Assembly (NCBI RefSeq): GCF_037080055.1
Contig: NZ_JBAOJI010000001.1
Location: 1-64,000, forward strand
DNA length: 64,000 nucleotides
Reading direction: 5' to 3'
From: Halovenus sp037080055
Lineage (GTDB): Archaea > Halobacteriota > Halobacteria > Halobacteriales > Haloarculaceae
Positions 1-6,353 of the stretch are shown here, in pieces. The notes below the pieces were generated by a model. The model had not been told where the DNA came from, did no database searches, and saw nothing but the letters and a program-made list of their open reading frames with translations. Position numbers and translations under genes: made by a program. How positions within the stretch are numbered: the stretch's first letter is position 1; the number at the start of each line of letters is the position of its first letter.

Positions 1-335
<335 letters not shown>

Positions 336-482
336 TTCATACTACACTGGATACACGGGCCCATGAAGCGGGTCCAGGCGTTAACTGGATTGCACATACA
401 CACGATCGTCACAACATCGGCCACCGATACTGGTATCCCACTGCTCTGCAGTGTGGACGCGGTTCGATTCCGCGGATCGGCG
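336..482 (+). other. 23S-5S internal transcribed spacer
   Basis: The spacer holds no ORF and no complete tRNA. Its last part contains a hairpin shaped exactly like a tRNA T-arm: stem CGCGG (458-462), loop TTCGATT (463-469) and stem CCGCG (470-474), ending 8 nt before the 5S gene. An 11-bp sequence CCATTCATACT occurs right after the 23S end (333-343) and again right after the 5S end (605-615). Both may be processing signals; that role is inferred. Confidence 0.7.
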
Positions 483-604
483 TTAAGGCGGCCATAGCGG
501 CGGGGTTTACACCCGTACCCATCCCGAACACGGAAGTTAAGCCCGCCAGCGTTCCGGTGAGTACTGGAGTACGAGAGTCTCTGGGAAACTCGGTTCGCCG
601 CCTC
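483..604 (+). rRNA. 5S ribosomal RNA
   Basis: This is a complete 5S rRNA of about 122 nt. The 5' strand TTAAGGCGGC pairs with the 3' strand GCCGCCT to close helix I. The internal blocks CCCGTACCCATCCCGAACA and GTTCCGGTGAGTACTGGAGT match the conserved archaeal 5S core. It is the last gene of the rRNA operon; no tRNA-Cys follows it, and a terminator hairpin lies 42 bp downstream. Confidence 0.96.
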
Positions 605-645
605 CCATTCATACTTCGGGTCCTCCATTTGGACCCACCTCATCA

Positions 646-683
646 CCCCTCGATCAGTGACGACGCTGGTCGGGGGGTTTTTT
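646..683 (+). terminator. rRNA operon terminator hairpin
   Basis: A 12-bp stem is formed by CCCCTCGATCAG (646-657) and CTGGTCGGGGGG (666-677), with two G-U wobbles and an 8-nt loop. It is followed directly by six T residues (678-683). It lies just after the 5S gene in the direction of rRNA transcription. T-tracts are the core archaeal termination signal; the strong hairpin in front gives it a bacterial intrinsic-terminator look. Confidence 0.8.
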
Positions 684-800
684 GCATGTGACTCGATCGA
701 GGAGAGGGCCAGCACAGATTTTCCTGTGCTGTCTGCTCGGGGCATCGGATAACTCAATAAAACCCCAAAGTGAGAGCCGTGAGACCCATCTGAACACAGC

Positions 801-1232
801 ATGCGGTACCTCGAGGTCTCGTGAGAAGTTGGATTCGACGGAACACGCGTTTGCGGGGTCTTCGATCAACCGGAGTTGCTCCTGTTGACACCACTCGAGT
901 TCCGTGCTGACGGCACTGTCGTTCTCACGGTTGTCGGGCCGGCGGAGATGGTCCAGGCCGCAGTGGACTCGGTTCCGGACATGATGGCTGTCGAAGTGCT
1001 TTCAGTGAGTAAATTACTCGCTGGCTGCCTCGACTCACGGCTCGAACTTACGCCGCGGCAACTCGAGGCCGCCGACGAAGCCGTCGAGTGTGGCTACTAT
1101 CACGAACCACAGAATGCGACGCTGGAAGAGGTCGCCAGCAGACTCGGCTGTTCGACCGGGACGGCAGGCGAACTCCTTCGTCGTGCCGAGCGAACGGCTA
1201 TGACTCACTTCGTCACCAGCAACGCCGACTAA
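801..1232 (+). pseudogene. Decayed Bat-type HTH_10 transcriptional regulator
   Basis: ATG at 801 opens MRYLEVS, a typical start of haloarchaeal HTH_10 (bacterio-opsin-activator-like) regulators, but an in-frame TGA stands at 822-824. The same frame then runs on from 825 to 1232 and encodes the C-terminal part of such a protein: a short alpha/beta stretch, then the helix-turn-helix region LTPRQLEAADEAVECGYY...TLEEVASRLGCS...LLRRAE. The family usually has about 200-220 residues, so most of the N-terminal sensor half has been deleted. A TTG at 876 could restart a 118-residue HTH-only peptide, so residual DNA binding cannot be excluded. Confidence 0.72.
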
Positions 1233-1429
1233 CGCGGTGGCGGCCCATCGCGGAGCTGGTTTCCGGAATCACAGTTCGGACACGAACGTGATTGTGCTGC
1301 ATGATACCGACCACAGCTCCGACACTGGACGCTGTGGTCGCGATCTGTCTCACAGGAGTCATCCCGGCGTGAACTCTCGGTTCTGCCCTCGCTGGCTGGG
1401 CGGCCAAACAGGAGAGTGACGATTCCCAT
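1229..1429 (-). CDS. Small zinc-ribbon protein
   Basis: This 66-residue protein starts MGIVTLLFGRPAS and carries one treble-clef-like zinc ribbon, CRSCGRYH...CPNCDSG (two CxxC knuckles 12 residues apart), at about residues 36-55. Short proteins with this start and a single C-terminal zinc ribbon are common in haloarchaea and have no assigned function. It is convergent with and overlaps by a few bases the HTH relic 801-1232. No partner gene is obvious. The paired CxxC knuckles support it against the overlapping frames. Confidence 0.55.
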   Translation of the reverse strand: MGIVTLLFGRPASEGRTESSRRDDSCETDRDHSVQCRSCGRYHAAQSRSCPNCDSGNQLRDGPPPR

Positions 1430-1551
1430 AGCAACTGGATAATGGGGTCGAGAACCCCTCGCTGTCTCTCCGCAGATCTGCGGTGTGTTTATCTGTGGCT
1501 GTTCGCACCAGAGATCACACCGGTTATCTTCCTCCGGCGGTTTGATCAGAT

Positions 1552-2274
1552 GTGACCGATTGGCCGCCGCTCGATCCGGCTGATGTGACTGCCGTTGCCG
1601 ACCGACGTGACGAACTGGTGTCCGCAGTGCGAGATCACGCCGGTCAGATCGCCTACCAACTCGCCCGGTTGGAGGGTGGCGATTACGGCCAGGCCACCAT
1701 CGAGACCGACCGCGGCGAGTGGACCGTCAAATACGAGGCCGGGGACCTCTCCTATCTCCGATTCGACCCCGAGCGTGGCGACGAGGTGTACGTCGTTTCG
1801 ACGAAACAGCCGCCAGAACCGGGGCCGCTTGCCGACGCACTCACCGACTACAGCGCGTTCGTCGCCGGTTTCAACAACTACGTCGCCTCGCTCGACGGTA
1901 TCCTCGACGATGTCTCGACTGACTTTCCAGCCGTCGCGTCGACAGACGGTGCCGTTGCAGAGCGCGACCGCGTGCTGGACCGGGTCCACGATGTCTGTGA
2001 TCGCATCGCTCGTGAACTCCAGCGTTACGAGGGTGGCGACTACGGGACGTTCACGACACGGGTTGCCGGCACGCGCTGGGAACTCAACTGGGACCGCGAC
2101 GGCGTCTCGTATCTCCGCGTCGGCGGGGAAGGCGGCATCTATCTCCTCTCACAGTACCAGCCGCCATCTGCCGACGATATTCGGGAGTGTGCACCGCAGT
2201 TTCCCGAGTTTGTCCGTGCGTACAACGAGAATGTCTCCGACCTGGAGGCAGACCTCGAAACCATTCAGCTGTAG
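1552..2274 (+). CDS. Hypothetical protein with two tandem homologous repeats
   Basis: This 240-residue soluble acidic protein starts at GTG 1552; a weak TATA-like GGTTATCTT at about 1522 would make it leaderless. Two halves are clearly homologous. Repeat 1 is around residues 33-117 (QIAYQLARLEGGDYGQ..., then LSYLRFDPERGDEVYVVSTKQPP) and repeat 2 around residues 151-234 (RIARELQRYEGGDYGT..., then VSYLRVGGEGGIYLLSQYQPP). Each repeat looks like a long helix, a small beta sheet and a closing helix. No catalytic or binding motif is recognised and no function is proposed. It is convergent with the Orc1/Cdc6-like gene. Confidence 0.75.
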   Translation: MTDWPPLDPADVTAVADRRDELVSAVRDHAGQIAYQLARLEGGDYGQATIETDRGEWTVKYEAGDLSYLRFDPERGDEVYVVSTKQPPEPGPLADALTDYSAFVAGFNNYVASLDGILDDVSTDFPAVASTDGAVAERDRVLDRVHDVCDRIARELQRYEGGDYGTFTTRVAGTRWELNWDRDGVSYLRVGGEGGIYLLSQYQPPSADDIRECAPQFPEFVRAYNENVSDLEADLETIQL

Positions 2275-2297
2275 CTGAATCGCTCGGATGGGTATTC

Positions 2298-3299
2298 TCA
2301 CTCTTGTGTCGTTGTGTAGACCTTGCTGGGTCCATTCCCGGAACTTTCGATCAGGTTGTACTGTTCGAGCTTTCGCAGATATTTGCGGACGGTCCGTTTT
2401 GTTTTCGGCTCATCGACTCGTTGCTTGTACGCCGCAGTGATCTCTTTCGGCATGAGTTCGCCGCTCTCTCGCAACACGTCGTAGACTGCAAGCTGGTCGG
2501 GCGTCAACCGGTCGAGACTCTTCTGTCGCAGTTCGGCGCGTGCTGCGGGAATCGCGTCGTCGATGTCGGTTTCGTTGATCTGCCCTCGCCCGGCCTGTTC
2601 TGCATGCCGAGCAGCCGACCGGAGCATACTGATCGCGTCACGAGCGTTCCCGCGGGCTGCCTCGGCCAGTCGGTCGAGTTGCCCGTCGGTGATCGAGCCG
2701 TCGGTTAGCCCCCAGTGCGCGCGATCGGCGAGGATCGACACGAGTTCGTCGTGCGTATATCGGTCGAACTCGATCGTATCGCTACTCCGAAGCCGGGACT
2801 GCAATCGTTCGTCCAGTGGTGAGAACAGGTCGCGCTCGTGGTTAGTCACGAGAATCATCGTCACGTACGGAATGCCGTACAGGCGACGGAGCAGATCTGG
2901 ATCGTCGATCTGGTCGGCCTCGTCGAGGACGATCAGAAACGGTTTGTCGATCTCGGCGAGGCGTTCGAGCAGTTCGTCATGTGGCGTCGACCGATGGATG
3001 TCGTACGTGTTGCCCAGTGTTTCCAGTAGCTTGTAGAGAATGCGGAAATCGTTGGGATGGAGCCAGCAATCGACGTGGGCCGTATGCACGTCGAGCACCT
3101 GCTCTTGGAGGCGGTCAAGTGTTGCCCGGGCGATGCAGGTCTTGCCAGCGCCGGATGGCCCAGTCAGCAACGCGTGCTGTGGCCGGTCGCCCTCGACGAC
3201 GGGCTCCAGGGCCGTCGCCAACTGGGACATCTCCTCGTGTCGGTGGACGATCTCCCGCGGGAGATGATCGTCCTGAAGGACCCGAGCGTCCTGGATCAT
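2298..3299 (-). CDS. Orc1/Cdc6-like AAA+ protein (orphan paralogue)
   Basis: This 333-residue protein has the full AAA+ core of archaeal Orc1/Cdc6 proteins: Walker A GPSGAGKT (residues 47-54), Walker B LIVLDEAD (122-129), sensor 1 VTNH (151-154) and a sensor-2 region GNARDAISML (217-226). A C-terminal winged helix follows (about 255-333). It is shorter than the roughly 400-residue haloarchaeal origin-linked Orc1 proteins. The ATG at 3299 lies just downstream of a TATA box (GTTTATC, 3324-3330 on the minus strand), so the mRNA is probably leaderless. The shared element ACCCGGAAACCCGGAAG stands upstream of the TATA. Family members initiate replication; the Sulfolobus paralogue Orc1-2 is instead a DNA-damage transcription regulator. 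Shared promoter elements with the PolB2 operon favour the second role here, by inference. Confidence 0.9.
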   Translation of the reverse strand: MIQDARVLQDDHLPREIVHRHEEMSQLATALEPVVEGDRPQHALLTGPSGAGKTCIARATLDRLQEQVLDVHTAHVDCWLHPNDFRILYKLLETLGNTYDIHRSTPHDELLERLAEIDKPFLIVLDEADQIDDPDLLRRLYGIPYVTMILVTNHERDLFSPLDERLQSRLRSSDTIEFDRYTHDELVSILADRAHWGLTDGSITDGQLDRLAEAARGNARDAISMLRSAARHAEQAGRGQINETDIDDAIPAARAELRQKSLDRLTPDQLAVYDVLRESGELMPKEITAAYKQRVDEPKTKRTVRKYLRKLEQYNLIESSGNGPSKVYTTTQE

Positions 3300-3323
3300 A
3301 CCAGTGCCATCAGCGGCCAGTCA

Positions 3324-3360
3324 GATAAACGGAAGGGTCAGCCTTCCGGGTTTCCGGGTA
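3324..3360 (-). promoter_or_regulatory. Orc-like gene promoter with upstream element (copy 1)
   Basis: On the minus strand the element TACCCGGAAACCCGGAAG (3360 down to 3343), a tandem 8-bp repeat of the type ACCCGGAA, is followed after about 12 nt by the TATA box GTTTATC (3330-3324). The start codon at 3299 sits where transcription should begin. Eighteen bases are identical to copy 3 in front of the PolB2 operon, in the same orientation relative to transcription. Confidence 0.7.
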
Positions 3361-3450
3361 GCATCTTTCCGGCTTCTAAATCTATCAAATTGTCTCGGAA
3401 CACGACGGTACCATCTGTTCTTACCGAATAGTCCGATTTCTTCCCTTATT

Positions 3451-3487
3451 CGGAAACCCGGAAGGTCGTCGGTTTCGCATTTTACCA
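3451..3487 (+). promoter_or_regulatory. Exonuclease gene promoter with upstream element (copy 2)
   Basis: CGGAAACCCGGAAGG at 3451-3465 is the same element as copies 1 and 3, with the first half-site degenerate (TTATTCGGAA). The TATA-like CATTTTACC follows at 3479-3487, and the GTG start is at 3522 behind a Shine-Dalgarno-like GGTGA (3510-3514). Together with copy 1 it makes a 15-bp perfect inverted repeat around an AT-rich spacer of 94 bp. Confidence 0.65.
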
Positions 3488-3521
3488 TCGGCAGTCAATT
3501 AACGCAGAAGGTGACAGACAA

Positions 3522-4178
3522 GTGAAAACTGCTGCGCTCGATATCGAAACGACTGGAACCGCCCCTGCCGACCAGATTACGGTCATCGGCGTCGACATCC
3601 CGATGGGTTCGCGACTGTTTCTCAATACAGGCGGCCGCGAGTACGCGGAAGCAACGAGCCAATCATTGGCTTCTGAATTCGAGAGTGTCGTAACTGTGAC
3701 GGCGTGTGACTCGGAGCACTCGTTGCTGACTGCATTCCACGAGTTTGCTATCCGACGGTTTGGCCGCGCAGGACAGGACGACACTGACGAGTTCAAATTC
3801 GCTGCCTACAACGGCGAGACGTGGAATGGAGGATTCGATTTGCCCTTCATCCGGACGCGCTGTCGGGAACATGACGTCGGGTGGCCGCTGCAGGGCCCGT
3901 ACATCGATGTGATGACCGTAGTCGGGGATAATTTCAATGTCTCCGAGAAAAGCTTGGAGACGACCTACGGCGAACTCGTCGGTGAGGGACTCAACGAGCG
4001 CGATCCGTTCGCAGACAGCGGTGCGGCCGTCCAGAGTTGGAGTGATGGCGATTTTGAATCGTTGCTGCAGCACAATCTCGTAGATATTCGACGAACGCGT
4101 CGACTTGTGGCCGTCGCCGAACGGTACTGTTCCAGTTCGCACTTTTCGATGCGGTCGCTCGATCCGATTGATCCGTAA
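3522..4178 (+). CDS. Stand-alone DEDD-type 3'-5' exonuclease
   Basis: This 218-residue RNase H-fold exonuclease resembles a detached proofreading domain. Exo I is ALDIETTG with Asp7 and Glu9; Exo II is the segment around FDLPFI with Asp106; Exo III is HNLVD with His184 and Asp188 (DEDDh type). All four metal-binding acids are present, so it should be active. The start is GTG at 3522, preceded by AGAAGGTGA. The gene is divergent from the Orc-like gene and shares its promoter element with the PolB2 operon. The PolB2 protein of that operon has lost its own exonuclease residues, so this protein may supply proofreading or end processing; that link is inferred. The substrate is unknown. Confidence 0.85.
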   Translation: MKTAALDIETTGTAPADQITVIGVDIPMGSRLFLNTGGREYAEATSQSLASEFESVVTVTACDSEHSLLTAFHEFAIRRFGRAGQDDTDEFKFAAYNGETWNGGFDLPFIRTRCREHDVGWPLQGPYIDVMTVVGDNFNVSEKSLETTYGELVGEGLNERDPFADSGAAVQSWSDGDFESLLQHNLVDIRRTRRLVAVAERYCSSSHFSMRSLDPIDP

Positions 4179-4412
4179 CAGATCTTCTCAGGCCACTCGC
4201 AAACTGAGAGAATCGGCGTGCTGAATACAGCCATCTTTTTCATCGTCGGGTGTCCTCGCTCACTCCGTTCGCGCGGATACTCGATACACCGCAAATCACT
4301 CAATGCGCGTGCGTAGTGAGTGGTGATTTCATGAGAATCAGTTTGTAATAGAGGGGTTGGACAGAGGTGAGGTATATAGAATTCGCTCGGAACCTCCCGT
4401 AGTGCGTATGGG
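4179..4412 (+). other. Intergenic region between exonuclease and membrane protein genes
   Basis: These 234 bp between convergent genes hold no convincing ORF. Short segments such as TGCGTAGTGAGTGGTGATTT and GAGGGGTTGGACAGAGG look like insertion-sequence end debris, but no terminal repeat pair or target duplication could be established by eye. Confidence 0.3.
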
Positions 4413-5132
4413 TTACTTGGGCTGTGATGAGTTGCCTTCTTGCGTGTCGTCATCAGTAGATGACCACCCACACCGCTGGCATTCGTCGCTTCCCTGACCG
4501 AGGGATTCGTCGCAATTCGGACATCGTTCTGATTTCACGTCCTCGAGAGAGTCTGACTCAATCCAACGCTGCCGACGTCGTCGTTCGCGCTTGACTAGAC
4601 CACCGACTGTCAGTGCAACTGCGAGACTCCACCCGACAGCCGAAAAAAACGTCCCCAAAATATTGGATTCAACGTTAGCTCTATACTGTGCTGTTAGCTC
4701 GTAACACTCTGATTCGTACTGGATCTCGTTTGTGGTCTCGGTATCTCTTTGAAGTTCGAACTCGTCGGGGTGTTTGCGCGTCATGTACTCATCATCTGCT
4801 CGGGATGCTTGGAGTGCTGAGCGGAACACGTCCTGTGCTTCTGGAGATAGCTCGCCAAATTCGGTTCCCGAGTTTACCGTCTGGTCGTCCATCCCGCCGT
4901 CCGTCCCACGTTCCATACATTGATCAACAGTATACTCGATTGTATCGCCGTACGAGTCTATTGCTCCAGCACCAAGTAGAGTCATCAGCGCAATAGCGAC
5001 ACCCAAAAGAATGTACAGTTGATGGACAGAGAGCGCCCCCTTGGACGTTAAATAGATCGCGACAGCCCCACCAACAAGAAAGAGTGGAATAGCGATTATC
5101 AATAGGAGGCTAAATGGCAGCAACAGGAGCAT
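4413..5132 (-). CDS. Membrane protein with C-terminal zinc ribbon (DUF7979-like)
   Basis: This 239-residue protein has two N-terminal membrane helices (about residues 1-30 and 38-58), then a roughly 95-residue hydrophilic domain whose end region (ELSPEAQDVFRSAL to ESECYELT) resembles the haloarchaeal family DUF7979. A third membrane helix follows (about 158-180) and then a cytoplasmic zinc ribbon, CPNCDESLGQGSDECQRCGW. The function is unknown. It is inserted between the exonuclease and the PolB2 operon on the opposite strand and lacks the shared promoter element, so it is probably not part of that system. Confidence 0.7.
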   Translation of the reverse strand: MLLLLPFSLLLIIAIPLFLVGGAVAIYLTSKGALSVHQLYILLGVAIALMTLLGAGAIDSYGDTIEYTVDQCMERGTDGGMDDQTVNSGTEFGELSPEAQDVFRSALQASRADDEYMTRKHPDEFELQRDTETTNEIQYESECYELTAQYRANVESNILGTFFSAVGWSLAVALTVGGLVKRERRRRQRWIESDSLEDVKSERCPNCDESLGQGSDECQRCGWSSTDDDTQEGNSSQPK

Positions 5133-5316
5133 ACGAGGGACGTGTTCCGATTTTGGAATAAGTCTTGTGTTGATCTACCACGCACCCTTGACCCGTAATG
5201 ACTGCTCAGCACCCTTCCTTAGTCAAGCGGCAACGGGTGCTGGACACGCGCCCTGTATTCACACGGTCGTTGGAACTCATCACTGATGGAACGGTTCAAC
5301 AGATTCCAGATTCCCA

Positions 5317-5353
5317 TACCCGGAAACCCGGAAGCGCCTCCCGCTTACTTAAT
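5317..5353 (+). promoter_or_regulatory. PolB2 operon promoter with upstream element (copy 3)
   Basis: TACCCGGAAACCCGGAAG (5317-5334) is followed 9 nt later by a TATA-like CTTACTTAAT (5344-5353); the ATG at 5378 lies about 29 nt beyond the TATA centre. The element is an 18-bp exact match to copy 1 at the Orc-like promoter, in the same orientation relative to transcription. Its position inside the longer open frame starting at 5198 shows that the real start is 5378. Confidence 0.7.
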
Positions 5354-5377
5354 CCCTCATCGGCACACGCTCTATCC

Positions 5378-6088
5378 ATGAGAGAACAGAACCAACGGTC
5401 GGCATCGGGTAGCTCGACCTATTTGCCAGCCCTCGACCCGGGCATCACACTGCTTGAGCATTCGAGTGCTACCGATACTGTCATCCACGCGCTTGCTGTC
5501 GATCATCTCCTCCTTTCCGGGGGTGACGCCGTCTGGATTGATCCCGGAACACACGCGCAGACTGCCCCACTCACAGAGGTTGCACCCTCGAACCGGATTC
5601 TCGATCGGATTCGGGTGGCACGTGGATTTACCCCGTTCCAGCATCTGGACCTCCTCAGATCGCTTCCGGATTTGTGTTCTGACGACACCAGCCTCGTCGT
5701 CGTCCCAGAAATCGACCGCTACTATCGCGACGAGAGCCTCTTTGCCGACGAGGGCAAAGAGATGCTCCTCTCGGGGATTGCATCGCTTGCGACCATCGCC
5801 AGGGAGAGCGATGTGCCGGTACTGCTCACCCAGACCGCTGAAGATACGTTCAGCGACCCAATCAGAACGGCTGCTGATCAGCACCTCGTGTGTGAGCAGA
5901 CGCCGTTCGGTCCGCGATTTCAGACGCCGAACGACGAAACGCTCGTCTACCCTGGCGAGGGTGGTCGGTGGGTCCAGACCACGCTGTCCTTCTGGGCAGA
6001 CATTCTCGCGGCTCGCGAGCCACTCTACGACCAGCCACTGGAAGATCCCACCGGAACCCGGGAGGTGAGTAGCTGTGGGGCGAACTAA
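5378..6088 (+). CDS. RecA/RadB-like ATPase-fold protein lacking the Walker A motif
   Basis: This protein has 236 residues from ATG 5378, chosen because the TATA box and shared element lie inside the longer open frame (5198). After a short tail it follows the RadA/RadB core: a strand and would-be P-loop (ITLLEHSSATDTV), VWIDPGTHA (RadA VFIDTEGTF position), then RILDRIRVARGFTPFQHLDLL (split here: RILDRIRVARG, FTPFQHLDLL), a Walker B-like strand SLVVVPEID, and SDVPVLLTQTAED. The P-loop Gly-Lys-Thr is missing, so ATP hydrolysis is unlikely. It is the first gene of a three-gene operon with PolB2 and overlaps the next gene by 14 bp. It probably acts as a structural partner of the polymerase; this is inferred. 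Confidence 0.72.
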   Translation: MREQNQRSASGSSTYLPALDPGITLLEHSSATDTVIHALAVDHLLLSGGDAVWIDPGTHAQTAPLTEVAPSNRILDRIRVARGFTPFQHLDLLRSLPDLCSDDTSLVVVPEIDRYYRDESLFADEGKEMLLSGIASLATIARESDVPVLLTQTAEDTFSDPIRTAADQHLVCEQTPFGPRFQTPNDETLVYPGEGGRWVQTTLSFWADILAAREPLYDQPLEDPTGTREVSSCGAN

Positions 6089-6353
6089 TCCGACGTATCG
6101 CGACCGACTCGAAGCTTTGGAGACCGAGTTTTCCGCATACCGGCGGGCATTACGCGCGAGCGAGCAGGAGCACTTCGACCGACTCTTCGAGCACGGTCGG
6201 ACGTACGCCCACGCCGCTGGCTATCTCAACCACCCAGACCCGGAGATCCCGTATCTATTCTCGGTGTTGCTCGCCCAAGAACGCCGGATTGCAGAACTTT
6301 CCAACCAAGTAGAGATACTACAGGAGGCGAATTCTCGTGCCGTTCAAGATTGA
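6075..6353 (+). CDS. DUF8156-like small protein
   Basis: This 92-residue acidic protein starts MGRTNPTYRDRL and has a mostly helical body and a C-terminal coiled coil (about residues 66-88, LLAQERRIAELSNQVEIL). It matches the haloarchaeal family known as DUF8156. The GTG start at 6075 has a full Shine-Dalgarno sequence GGAGGTGA (6061-6068) inside the upstream gene, and the gene overlaps both neighbours (14 and 17 bp), so translation is coupled. Small coiled-coil proteins in polymerase operons often act as accessory subunits; that role here is inference. Confidence 0.8.
   Translation: MGRTNPTYRDRLEALETEFSAYRRALRASEQEHFDRLFEHGRTYAHAAGYLNHPDPEIPYLFSVLLAQERRIAELSNQVEILQEANSRAVQD

Noticed and set aside
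3300..3521. Canonical haloarchaeal ORB origin
   Set aside because: The G-string typical of haloarchaeal ORBs is not present; the inverted elements are better explained first as promoter sites, with an origin kept only as an alternative.
5198..5377. N-terminal extension of the RadB-like protein
   Set aside because: It spans the regulatory element and TATA box and its residues are not conserved-looking; the start is placed at 5378.
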